Positions 56,944-64,000 of a stretch of DNA of 64,000 bases are shown piece after piece. The stretch is taken from contig NZ_CALPCU010000013.1 in the NCBI RefSeq assembly GCF_943193085.1, positions 1 through 64,000 of the forward strand, given 5' to 3'. Every line of letters begins with the position of its first letter. Position 1 is the stretch's first letter. The notes under the pieces are model-generated. The model ran no database searches, had not been told where the DNA came from, and saw nothing but the letters and a program-made list of their open reading frames with translations. The translations under genes and the position numbers were made by a program. Source of the stretch: Vermiculatibacterium agrestimuris (GTDB lineage: Bacteria > Bacillota > Clostridia > Oscillospirales > Oscillospiraceae).

Positions 56944-57816
56944 TCAAGGGGACGGAGGTTCCGGAATAAAGGGGGTGGTAAGCCTGCCCAAAGCGTCGAT
57001 CTCCACCGTGACCACATCGCCGGGCGCCAGCCACTTTCGCTCCGGTTCCGGCTGGAGCATAATGTGGCCCACGGAGGTGCCGGTGAGCAGAACATCCCCC
57101 GGGTTGAGGGTAAAGAAACGGGAGATCCCCGCCACCAGCTCCGCCACCGGCTGGATCATGTCGTCAGTACAGAAATCCTGAAGGATCTCACCGTTGACCC
57201 CGGCCCGCACCCGCAGGGCGTTGGGGTCGGGCACCTCGTCCCGGGTGACCAGATAGGGGCCGATGGGGGTAAAGCCGTCGCAGCACTTTCCGGGCAGCCA
57301 GGAGGTGGTCATGTTCTGAAGATCCCGGGCCGATACGTCGTTGGCGCAGCAATAGCCCGCCACGTAGTCCAAGGCGGTTTTGGAAGGCACCAGCCGCGCT
57401 GTTTTTCCCATGACCACGGCCAGCTCCCCCTCAAAGTCCACCTGGGTGGAGTTGCGGGGCAGAGCCACGGCCTGACCGCTTCCCCGGACAGACTCGCCGA
57501 ATTTGGGGAAGAGGTGGGGGAAGTCGGGGCGGGGGAGCTTCTGCTGCTCCATATAGCGGATGTAATTGAGCCCCACGCCGATGATCTTGCCCGGCCGGAG
57601 CACGCAGGGCGCAAGGCACAGCTCCTCTTCGGGGAGAAGGGGGGCCTCCGTGCGGAGGAAGGGCTCCAGAGCGTCCGGCAGGGCCGGGCCGGTGCGGAGC
57701 AAGTCGTCTGTGTGGGTCAATGCGCCATGGCTCGCCGCGGTGAGATCCAATACGCCCTCTTGGCGCCACAGGCCCAGATGGAGCGCATCCCCGGCGTAAA
57801 AATTCAGCAGCTTCAA
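56944..57816 (-). CDS. Fumarylacetoacetate hydrolase (FAH) family protein
   Basis: 290 residues from TTG 57816 (AGGGAGAGG upstream). The family core GVGLNYIRYMEQ, DFEGELAVVMGK (metal-binding Glu pair), GYCCANDVSARDLQ and TPIGPYLVTRDEVPDP is complete, with VLLTGTSVGHI near the end. Such enzymes cleave acylpyruvates or hydrate/isomerise 2-keto acids. As the last gene of the PTS-aldolase operon it may process a 2-oxo acid made upstream. Confidence 0.9.
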   Translation of the reverse strand: MKLLNFYAGDALHLGLWRQEGVLDLTAASHGALTHTDDLLRTGPALPDALEPFLRTEAPLLPEEELCLAPCVLRPGKIIGVGLNYIRYMEQQKLPRPDFPHLFPKFGESVRGSGQAVALPRNSTQVDFEGELAVVMGKTARLVPSKTALDYVAGYCCANDVSARDLQNMTTSWLPGKCCDGFTPIGPYLVTRDEVPDPNALRVRAGVNGEILQDFCTDDMIQPVAELVAGISRFFTLNPGDVLLTGTSVGHIMLQPEPERKWLAPGDVVTVEIDALGRLTTPFIPEPPSP

Positions 57817-57831
57817 GCGATCCTCTCCCTG

Positions 57832-58689
57832 TCAGTTTTCTTCCAGCTGTTGGGCCGCGCGCTGTACCTGATACATGGTGTTGCCGTGCTCGGCAACGTA
57901 TTGAAAACACGCCCGGGCCTTCTTGGGGTTCGACGTCCGGAGGACTTGCCCCATCAGGTATTTGGTGTATACCTGCTGATACTCATTGGTGCTGACCCGC
58001 TCCCAGATCTCCAGGGTCTTGCGGCACTCGTCCAGCTTTTCCTCGTGGAGGTTGCGGTAAAACTCCACGCTGTTCAGGGTGCCGATGATCTGGGCCACAG
58101 CCTGGTCGTTGGTCTTATATTGGTCGTACATCTTGTTCAGCCGCTCAATGTATTCCGGGAAGCGGGAATAGTCCTCCCGCTCCGCGTCCAGCTTGGCATG
58201 GAGGTCGATGACGAAGGTGGCCATGCCGGAGCGGATGGCGGGCTCGATGCGCTCCAGGGTCTCCAGGGCCTCGTCAAATTCGCCCGCGGCGTACAGCGCG
58301 GAGCACAGCTGGATCTCCAGCATCAGCTTCTGCCGCTTTTTTGCCCTGCCGCAGAGCATGCGCAGGAGCGTGACATATTTTACCGGGTCGCAGTCGTGAT
58401 AGAGGATCCCCTCGGGCAGCTGGTAGAGGACGAGTCTGCACCCGTGGAGGAACAGGACGCCCAGCACCGCCAGGATGGCCAGGATCACCACCGCCGGGAT
58501 GGGCCAGCGCCATTGCAGGATCCAGTTGGCCGCGAGAAGCAGGATCAGTGCCGCCTCCGCCACAAGGACGAGCCTGTAGCGGAAGAACTTTCCATTGAGG
58601 TTTTTCGCGCACTCCTCGGTGGACGCGGTCTGGTAGAAGGAGGCCGCCGCATCCGCCTGCTCTTGGTGAAGGGTGTCCTTTTCGCTCAT
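57832..58689 (-). CDS. Membrane protein with TPR-like C-terminal domain
   Basis: 285 residues: two membrane helices (about 40-82, YRLVLVAEAALILLLAANWIL and IPAVVILAILAVLGVLFLHG) and a soluble alpha-helical part with tetratricopeptide-like pairs (LEIQLCSALYAAGEFDEALETLERIEP; TLNSVEFYRNLHEEKLDECRKTLEIWE; MGQVLRTSNPKKARACFQYVAEHG). The start overlaps the ptsI stop by 4 bp, so it is co-translated. No known function in PTS operons. Confidence 0.75.
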   Translation of the reverse strand: MSEKDTLHQEQADAAASFYQTASTEECAKNLNGKFFRYRLVLVAEAALILLLAANWILQWRWPIPAVVILAILAVLGVLFLHGCRLVLYQLPEGILYHDCDPVKYVTLLRMLCGRAKKRQKLMLEIQLCSALYAAGEFDEALETLERIEPAIRSGMATFVIDLHAKLDAEREDYSRFPEYIERLNKMYDQYKTNDQAVAQIIGTLNSVEFYRNLHEEKLDECRKTLEIWERVSTNEYQQVYTKYLMGQVLRTSNPKKARACFQYVAEHGNTMYQVQRAAQQLEEN

Positions 58690-60344
58690 GCTCTCAACTC
58701 CTCCGGCAGCATTACCTCTGCCGTGTTCGTCTCAATGATCTGCTTTTTCAGCCGCGGGATGCTGCCCGAGGCCACGGAGAATTCATCCAGCCCCAGCTTG
58801 AGGAGAATGGGGATCAGCCGCGCGTCGGCGGCCGCCTCACCGCACATGCCGGCCCAAATGCCGGCCTTGTGGGCGTTGTCAATGGCCATGCGGATAAACC
58901 GGAGCACCGCCGGATCCATAGCGTCATAAAGCTGGCCGATCTGGGCGTTCATCCGGTCGCAGGCCAGGGTGTACTGGGTCAGGTCATTGGTGCCGATGCT
59001 GAAGAAGTCCACGTGCCTGGCCAGCCGGTCGCTCATGATGGCCGAGGCGGGGGTCTCGATCATAATGCCCCACTCGATGTTCTCCGCCACCGGGATGCCC
59101 TCGGCTGTGAGCCGGGCTTTTTCCTCATCGGCGATGGCCCGGGCCTGGATCACCTCAGACTCCGAGATGATCATGGGGAACATGACCGCCAGCTCGCCGT
59201 AGACGGAGGCCCGCAGCAGCGCCCGCAGCTGGGTGCGGAAAAGCTCCGGCCGGCTCAGGCAGATGCGGATGGCCCGGTAGCCCAGGGCCGGATTTTCCTC
59301 CCTGGGGAGATCCAGACAGTCGGTGTGCTTGTCGGCGCCGATGTCCAGCGTCCGGACGACCACCTTGCCCGGCTTCGTGGCCTCCAGGATGGCCTTGTAG
59401 GTCTGGAATTGCTCCTCCTCCGAGGGCAGCTGGGCGCGGTCCATGTAGAGAAACTCGCTGCGGAAAAGACCGATGCCCATGGCGCCATTTTGAACGGCCT
59501 TCCGGGCGTCGGCCACATCTGCCGCATTGGCGCACACCTCCACGGCCCTGCCGTCCCGGGTGACAGGCGCCTGCTTGGCGTACCGCTCCAGCTCCTCCCG
59601 CTCCTGTCGGAAGGCCGCCAGCTTTTCCTGGTAGGTCTGCAGGGTGGCCTCGTCCGGGTCGAGGATGACCTGGCCGGCGGCGCCGTCCACGATGATGACG
59701 GCCCCATCCAGACCCTCGCCGATCTCCCCGCCCAAGGCGGCCACCGCCGGAATACCCATGATCCGGGCCAGAATGGCGGAATGGGAGAACTCAGAACCCT
59801 TTTCCGTCACAATGGCCTGAATGAGGGCCTTGTCCAGGGAGACGGTCTGACTGGGGGTCAGATCCTCGGCGGCGGCGATATAGGGCTGGGTGGGGGCGGC
59901 CGGGGCCGCCTCCTCACCGTTGAGCTTGCGGATGAGCCGCTGGGAGATATCCTTGATATCCGCCGCCCGCTCCCGCATGAATACATCCTCCATAGAGGCG
60001 AACATCTCGGCAAATTCAGCGCCGGTCTGCTCCACGGCGGCCTGTGCCGACATGGCTTCGGCGGTGATATAGTTTTCAATGGATTCGGTGTAGTCCGGAT
60101 CCTCCAGTAGCATCCCGTGGACGCTGAAGATCTCCGCGGCCTTTTCGCCCACCTTTTCCAGCGCCTCCTGGAAAAGGGCGTCCAGCTCCTCTTTGGCCTG
60201 CCGGACGGCGTCCCGCAGCAGCGCCAGCTCCTGGGCGCTGTCGCTTGCGGTGCGGCGCTCCACCTTGGCGGTGTGGGGCTTCAAAAACCGGACTGTTCCG
60301 ATCGCGTATCCATCTGACGTCCCGATCCCGCGCAGTGTTTTCAT
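58686..60344 (-). CDS. ptsI: PTS enzyme I
   Basis: 552 residues, slightly shorter than the usual 570-575. The phospho-histidine is in GSEFSHSAILAR (His 188); the usual GGRTSHTAI is altered to GSEFSHSAI. PEP-binding residues follow in VVVRTLDIGADKH and FFSIGTNDLTQYTLACDR, and the catalytic Cys 501 in AGMCGEAAAD. It transfers phosphate from PEP to HPr. ATG 60344 is used. The gene sits after HPr and EIIA in the same operon, suggesting a dedicated phosphorelay rather than the general one. Confidence 0.94.
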   Translation of the reverse strand: MKTLRGIGTSDGYAIGTVRFLKPHTAKVERRTASDSAQELALLRDAVRQAKEELDALFQEALEKVGEKAAEIFSVHGMLLEDPDYTESIENYITAEAMSAQAAVEQTGAEFAEMFASMEDVFMRERAADIKDISQRLIRKLNGEEAAPAAPTQPYIAAAEDLTPSQTVSLDKALIQAIVTEKGSEFSHSAILARIMGIPAVAALGGEIGEGLDGAVIIVDGAAGQVILDPDEATLQTYQEKLAAFRQEREELERYAKQAPVTRDGRAVEVCANAADVADARKAVQNGAMGIGLFRSEFLYMDRAQLPSEEEQFQTYKAILEATKPGKVVVRTLDIGADKHTDCLDLPREENPALGYRAIRICLSRPELFRTQLRALLRASVYGELAVMFPMIISESEVIQARAIADEEKARLTAEGIPVAENIEWGIMIETPASAIMSDRLARHVDFFSIGTNDLTQYTLACDRMNAQIGQLYDAMDPAVLRFIRMAIDNAHKAGIWAGMCGEAAADARLIPILLKLGLDEFSVASGSIPRLKKQIIETNTAEVMLPEELRA

Positions 60345-60361
60345 CCCTTGTCCATCTCCTG

Positions 60362-60619
60362 TCAAAGGTTCTCTTCGCAAAATTGCTTTAGATCGGCGCA
60401 GACCGAATCTTCGTCCGGCCCTTCGATCTCAAAGGTGACGCTCTCGCCCTTCTTGACCGCCATTTTCATAATGGCGATCAGCCGGTTGCACGCCGCCTCT
60501 TTGCCGCCGCACTTGAGGGTGACCTTGCTCTGGTACTGGGCGGTCTTTTTGGCGATCAGGCCGGCGGGCCGTGCATGGAGGCCCATTTCGTCGGTCACGA
60601 CGCAGGTAAATGATTTCAT
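60362..60619 (-). CDS. HPr-like phosphocarrier protein lacking the Ser46 site
   Basis: 85 residues. The catalytic His 15 is in MGLHARPAG as usual. At the regulatory position the residue is Arg 46 (ACNRLIAIMKM) where HPr of Firmicutes has Ser in KSIM/L, so HPr kinase control and CcpA signalling are not expected. It therefore looks like a paralogue serving only this operon's PTS. ATG 60619, with GAGGGA upstream. Confidence 0.92.
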   Translation of the reverse strand: MKSFTCVVTDEMGLHARPAGLIAKKTAQYQSKVTLKCGGKEAACNRLIAIMKMAVKKGESVTFEIEGPDEDSVCADLKQFCEENL

Positions 60620-60629
60620 GGCTGATCCC

Positions 60630-61037
60630 TCACTCTTCACTTAATGCCTTGATCACGTCTACGATGCTCTCCTTGGACTCGTCCACCAACTGCTTGGCCA
60701 GTTCTTCCTTGTCCACCATGTTCCGCAACTCGGCGGCGTTGATGAGCATGGGCATGTTCACGCCCGTGATCAGGAGCATTTCAGGCAGCTCCTGGGTCAG
60801 AATGGCGGCCACACGGAAGGGAGTCCCGCTGAAGATGTCGCACAGAACGATCACATTGTTGTTGTAAGCGGCGCAGGCCGCTCTGAGGTTTGCCTCAAAA
60901 TCCTCGGGGGACATGTCGCCCTTCAGGGGCACCGGCGTCACGTCGGGAAGCTCGCCGAAGACCATCTGGGCCGACCGGATGAGCTCCTCACAGAAGACGC
61001 CGTGGCTGGTGACAACGATCCCGTATTTTTCTGTCAT
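60630..61037 (-). CDS. PTS EIIA component, mannose family
   Basis: 135 residues with active His 12 in VVTSHGVFCEELI and the EIIA-Man motif DIFSGTPFRVAA (DxFxG[ST]P). It would accept phosphate from the adjacent HPr and pass it to EIIB, which must lie outside the window, probably upstream. The order EIIA-HPr-EI equals the domain order of the fused DhaM protein, but the GTP motif favours a sugar-type EIIA over DhaM. Confidence 0.92.
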   Translation of the reverse strand: MTEKYGIVVTSHGVFCEELIRSAQMVFGELPDVTPVPLKGDMSPEDFEANLRAACAAYNNNVIVLCDIFSGTPFRVAAILTQELPEMLLITGVNMPMLINAAELRNMVDKEELAKQLVDESKESIVDVIKALSEE

Positions 61038-61053
61038 ACGTTATCCCTCCTGG

Positions 61054-61851
61054 TCAAAAGCGGTTGTGGGCGTTGAGCAGGTGCGCGCAGGAGGCGAGCT
61101 TGTCGCAGAAGCCCTCCTGCACGGCGGCCTGGAGCTTGGTCAGACCTCTTCTGTCCGTCTCCGGCTGGGAGACCAGGTCGACGGCGGCCTTCACCGCGGC
61201 GGCGGAAAGGCTCTCGGAGAAGGTGACTCTGGAAAGCCCGGTGCGGGCGGCCAGCTTCAGACACTCGCCCAGGGTGAAGATCTCGCCCCGGATGCCGATC
61301 TGCAAAACGGTGGCGTCATAGAGGGCCCACAGCTTTCGGGCCAAGCCCACCTCGTAGGTCTCGCCGGCGTCCTTGGGGGCGCGGCCCGTTATCAGGATGC
61401 CGCCGGCCTGCACCCGGCTGACGGCGGCCATAAGCTCGTCCGTCCGGTCGAGAAGCCCGCAGTCCAGCTCCACCGCCGCCTCCAGCCGCGCGCCCATGGC
61501 TCTGCACAGGTGGGCCGTCTCTTTGAGAAGGGCCTGGTCGCAGGTGATGGGCATGACGATGTTGGTGTAGCCCGCCATAACGGCGCGGATGGCAGTTTCA
61601 AAGCTCTCACAGTGCTCCAGGCTGAGTCCGGCGGGAACCTGAGAGAACATGGCGGAGAATTTCTCCGTCAGCTCCGCGGCCTCCTCCAAGGACATATCCG
61701 CCTCGTTTTCGACGCCCACGATCAGAGGGCTTCTCCGGCTGGCGGCCGTCTGGAAGCACCACTTGATGGAGTCCCGGCTGTATACGGCGGGGGAGGGGAT
61801 GGCGTGGCCGCGGTAGGAGTCTGTGATCAATTTTGTGATTTGTGTCAACAT
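61054..61851 (-). CDS. Degenerate class II aldolase-like protein
   Basis: 265 residues similar in layout to the next gene's product (SIKWCFQTAASRRSPLIV parallels CIKWCFETASTLKAPFII; LSLEHCESFETAIRAVMAGYTNIVM parallels LCLDHGRSYEDAARAIQAGFTAVMV). The zinc and substrate residues are eroded: EHC instead of DHG, and the two later His motifs (YHG, MHG) are missing. It is likely a non-catalytic partner or a binding protein; stand-alone catalysis of the usual kind is improbable. Confidence 0.75.
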   Translation of the reverse strand: MLTQITKLITDSYRGHAIPSPAVYSRDSIKWCFQTAASRRSPLIVGVENEADMSLEEAAELTEKFSAMFSQVPAGLSLEHCESFETAIRAVMAGYTNIVMPITCDQALLKETAHLCRAMGARLEAAVELDCGLLDRTDELMAAVSRVQAGGILITGRAPKDAGETYEVGLARKLWALYDATVLQIGIRGEIFTLGECLKLAARTGLSRVTFSESLSAAAVKAAVDLVSQPETDRRGLTKLQAAVQEGFCDKLASCAHLLNAHNRF

Positions 61852-61863
61852 GATGCGTCCTCC

Positions 61864-62715
61864 TTATAAGCGGCCCGCGTTGCCGATGGCGGTCATAAAA
61901 TCCGTCAGCTGGGCCACGTAGGCGTCCCGAATGACCCGGTTGAGCTCCGCCGTGCTGACACAGCCGCCCTGTTCCAGCAGCCTGCCCTTTGCCGCCTGCA
62001 TACCGGCGTTGAGAAGCTCGCCCTGCACATTGAATTTGGAGATGCCCAGCTGGGCCGACTTCCGGAGCTTTTCCTCTCCCAGGAAGGAGCAGCCGTGCAT
62101 GACCAGGGAGACGGGCACAGTGGCCTTGAGCTCCTGGATCAGGTCGTAGTGCATGATGGCCTCCTGATCCTTCACGTCTCCGTGGTAGGAGCCCACCGCC
62201 ACGGCGATGGCGTCCACGCCGGTGGCCAGGGCGAACTTGCGGGCGGAGGGGGCGTTGGTGAGGGTGCCCTCCCGCTGCTCCAGGGAGGCGTCCCGGGTCT
62301 GGGCGCCGCCCAGGGCGGCCTCTACGCTGACATTTGCGGCGTGGGCCAGCTTGACCGCCTCCAGGATGGCGGCGGCGTTTTCCTCATCGGACAGGTCGGA
62401 GCGATCCACCATGACGGCGGTGAAGCCGGCCTGGATGGCCCGGGCGGCGTCCTCGTAGGAGCGGCCGTGATCCAGGCACAGTCCCATGGGGACTTCGGGA
62501 TATCTGGCCGCGTAATACTTCACGCCGTCGGCCAGCTCCTCGGCGGACATGCCGTCGTTTTTCCAGGCGTGGTAACAGATGATAAAGGGCGCTTTCAGGG
62601 TGGAAGCCGTTTCAAAGCACCACTTGATACATTCAAAATCCAGGGGACAGGGGGCGGCGATGCCATAGCCGGCGGCGGCCGCCTCCTTTGTGAGTTGATC
62701 CACTCGTACTAACAT
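61864..62715 (-). CDS. Class II fructose-bisphosphate/tagatose-type aldolase
   Basis: 283 residues. Zinc ligands are present: His 83 in LCLDHGRSYEDA, His 178 in GSYHGDVK and His 207 in VMHGCSFL; Asp 82 is the usual proton donor. The VEAELG loop is changed to VEAALGG and the ending FNVQGELLN replaces the usual phosphate-binding N-x-DT, so the substrate may differ from fructose 1,6-bisphosphate. ATG 62715 with AAGGAGG upstream. It shares an operon with the 2-hydroxyacid dehydrogenase. Confidence 0.88.
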   Translation of the reverse strand: MLVRVDQLTKEAAAAGYGIAAPCPLDFECIKWCFETASTLKAPFIICYHAWKNDGMSAEELADGVKYYAARYPEVPMGLCLDHGRSYEDAARAIQAGFTAVMVDRSDLSDEENAAAILEAVKLAHAANVSVEAALGGAQTRDASLEQREGTLTNAPSARKFALATGVDAIAVAVGSYHGDVKDQEAIMHYDLIQELKATVPVSLVMHGCSFLGEEKLRKSAQLGISKFNVQGELLNAGMQAAKGRLLEQGGCVSTAELNRVIRDAYVAQLTDFMTAIGNAGRL

Positions 62716-62770
62716 GTCATCCTCCTTGTGTGACTTCGTCAAGGGACAACGAGGCACTTTACCGATGAAT

Positions 62771-62812
62771 GGATTGCCCGCGGGCCGGCCTGTGCCGGCC
62801 CGCGGGCAATCC
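62771..62812. other. Perfect 19-bp hairpin between dehydrogenase and aldolase genes
   Basis: GGATTGCCCGCGGGCCGGC / its exact complement, loop CTGT. No T tract on either side. Position inside an operon suggests an mRNA-stability or processing element, or a strong pause; termination would need another factor. Confidence 0.65.
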
Positions 62813-62818
62813 TCTCGC

Positions 62819-63904
62819 TTAGAAAAATTCCTTTTCCGCTTCCTTGGCCCACGCCTTGTAGGCGTCGGTCTCCACGGTGTCCTTCGTCACCAGCTGGGGG
62901 ACTTTCTCGCCCCGGATGGTGGACAGAACGGCGCTCACCACCAGCTTGGCGGCATAGTCCCGGGCGGCCATCACGCCGCCGGCCATGTGGGCGGTGACGG
63001 TGCAGTTGTCCAGCTTTCTCCAGGGGCTGTCGGCGGGGAGGGGCTCCTCGGGGAACACGTCCAGGGCGGCGCCGCCGATGCGGTGGTTCTGCAGCGCCTC
63101 CAAAAGGGCGTCGTTATCCAGCAGGCCGGACCGGGCCGTGTTGACAAAGTAGGCGGTGGGCTTCATGGACTCGATCTCCTTGCGGCCCACAATGCCCCGG
63201 GTCTCCTCCACAAAACGGGCGTGGATGGTGACGATATCCGCCTGCTTAAACAGCTCCTCCTTGCTCACCGGAGTGTAGCCCAGGGCCTTGACGGCCTCGT
63301 CGTCCACAAAGGGGTCATAGACCAGGATCTCAGAGCCGAAGCCGGCGCACTTCTTGGCCACCAGCCGGCCGATCATACCGAAGCCGAACACACCCACCTT
63401 GCACTCCGCCATGTGGGGCAGATAGGGAGTGCTGGGCCACTCTTTTCTCCAGGAGTCCAGGTCGGTGGTCACGTCCTTATAGGAGCGGGCCACGTTGCGC
63501 AGCTCGGAGAGCATGATGGCCATGGTCATGTCGGAGACGGCCTCTGCATTTCTGCCCAGACCGTTGACCACCACGATCCCCCGGCGCTTGACCTCGTCCA
63601 TGTCGATGTTTTCGATGCCGGCGCGGCAAAGGCCGATCACCTTCAGGTTGGGGAACATGTCCAGAACCTTTTTGGACAGGGGGGTGGTGATGCTTCCCAC
63701 CAGAACGTCCACGTCGGTGTTGCGAAGCATACCGCCGGGGACGGGAACGGCGTCGGCACCCTGGGTCTCGATGATCTGCAGCGCCTCCATGCCGTACTCG
63801 GTGATCTCTTCCACGATGACCTCTACTGAGCCCTTGATCTGTTTGGCCGCATTGACAAACGCGTCCTTTTTGATCCCGTCATCCGCCAACAATAAAATTT
63901 TCAT
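62819..63904 (-). CDS. D-isomer-specific 2-hydroxyacid dehydrogenase
   Basis: 361 residues: NAD-binding GVFGFGMIGRLVAKK (GxGxxG), substrate Arg in FVNTARSGLLDNDALLEAL, Glu in AALDVFPEEPLPADSP and catalytic His in VTAHMAGG. It is longer at the C-terminus than glyoxylate or hydroxypyruvate reductases by about 25 residues (KDTVETDAYKAWAKEAEKEFF). It interconverts a 2-oxo and a 2-hydroxy acid with NAD(P)H. AAGGAG lies 9 nt upstream of ATG 63904. Most upstream gene of the operon within the window. Confidence 0.93.
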   Translation of the reverse strand: MKILLLADDGIKKDAFVNAAKQIKGSVEVIVEEITEYGMEALQIIETQGADAVPVPGGMLRNTDVDVLVGSITTPLSKKVLDMFPNLKVIGLCRAGIENIDMDEVKRRGIVVVNGLGRNAEAVSDMTMAIMLSELRNVARSYKDVTTDLDSWRKEWPSTPYLPHMAECKVGVFGFGMIGRLVAKKCAGFGSEILVYDPFVDDEAVKALGYTPVSKEELFKQADIVTIHARFVEETRGIVGRKEIESMKPTAYFVNTARSGLLDNDALLEALQNHRIGGAALDVFPEEPLPADSPWRKLDNCTVTAHMAGGVMAARDYAAKLVVSAVLSTIRGEKVPQLVTKDTVETDAYKAWAKEAEKEFF

Positions 63905-64000
63905 TTGATGCTACTCCTTTTGCTTATAATGTATCAAATTTTTCCCCCGAGAGCCTGTCAAAAGGAGGGGAGAGCCGTGATCAGAACAGGCCGATGAGCG
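63905..64000. other. Right edge: upstream region of the operon
   Basis: 96 bp with the dehydrogenase ribosome site, a minus-strand TTGACA (63957-63952) and AT-rich TTGATACATTATAAG closer to the gene. At the very edge a minus-strand reading LIGLF-stop ends near 63980 and might be the tail of the preceding gene, but this is too short to support. Confidence 0.3.

Noticed and set aside
49638..57095. Several long minus-strand frames opposite the ABC importer genes
   Set aside because: Antisense shadows; the plus-strand products carry complete ABC motifs.
1..64000. tRNA and rRNA genes
   Set aside because: No tRNA cloverleaf with CCA-end context or rRNA signature was seen; neither element sits in a tRNA gene.

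Overview
The window is a GC-rich chromosomal segment of a low-abundance-of-introns, spore-former-like Firmicute, most likely an Oscillospiraceae gut bacterium (Flavonifractor/Intestinimonas/Lawsonibacter-like). This rests on consensus sigma-A promoters, strong AGGAGG ribosome sites, GTG/TTG starts, BlaI/BlaR1, GntR(YtrA)-ABC and VanW/WG-repeat/SLH proteins, and Tn4451-type transposon proteins. The genus is an inference; no rRNA or tRNA gene is visible.

Backbone, left to right. 0-7.7 kb, minus strand: an M56/BlaI regulatory pair and a MacA-MacB-like efflux set followed by an SLH protein. 8-12 kb, plus strand: an M23 peptidase, an XRE regulator, queT behind a structured leader (possible preQ1 riboswitch), galU, and rpsF-ssb-rpsR. 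12.1-14.2 kb, minus: a hydrogenase-like iron-sulfur protein with a GHKL kinase and a DRTGG protein. 14.4-20.6 kb, plus: serC-serA, a WG-repeat protein and a GntR-ABC operon with a clear autoregulatory operator. 34.8-41.1 kb: XpaC-like, VanW, DUF2461, an HxlR/radical-SAM divergent pair and a polysaccharide deacetylase. 48.3-56.9 kb: a Big_2-domain protein and an ABC importer with two duplicated solute-binding lipoproteins, a fused permease and an ATPase with a large insertion. 57-64 kb, minus: an eight-gene operon joining a 2-hydroxyacid dehydrogenase, two aldolase-family proteins, EIIA, HPr, enzyme I, a membrane protein and a FAH-family hydrolase.

Two mobile elements interrupt the backbone. 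Element A (about 20,680-34,749, 14 kb, visibly lower GC) carries tnpV, a broken sigma-factor gene, a two-component system, two lipoproteins, an ABC exporter whose second permease is fused to a lipoprotein-like beta-propeller, a candidate oriT, mobC, a relaxase, tnpW and a large serine recombinase. Near-identical promoter boxes (TTGAC repeated with an 11-bp period) precede the response regulator and the lipoprotein operon, so the cargo looks like a self-contained sensing/export regulon. Its edges carry 20-bp inverted repeats, each next to a hairpin with a conserved core and covarying arms.

Element B (41,112-48,266, about 7.1 kb) is bounded by 12-bp direct repeats and a pair of identical 24-bp internal repeats. 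It encodes a tyrosine integrase, a cI-like repressor facing an early promoter with a perfect 14-bp inverted repeat, a chain of overlapping small genes, an excisionase-like protein, an HUH replication initiator and a degenerate paralogue lacking the HUH histidines. Between integrase and repressor sits a compact type I toxin-antitoxin locus: a 27-residue membrane peptide with a sequestered ribosome site and a convergent antisense RNA with consensus promoter and terminator. A 10-bp iteron-like array and a strongly over-represented octamer (CGAGCGGG) are further unexplained features of this element.
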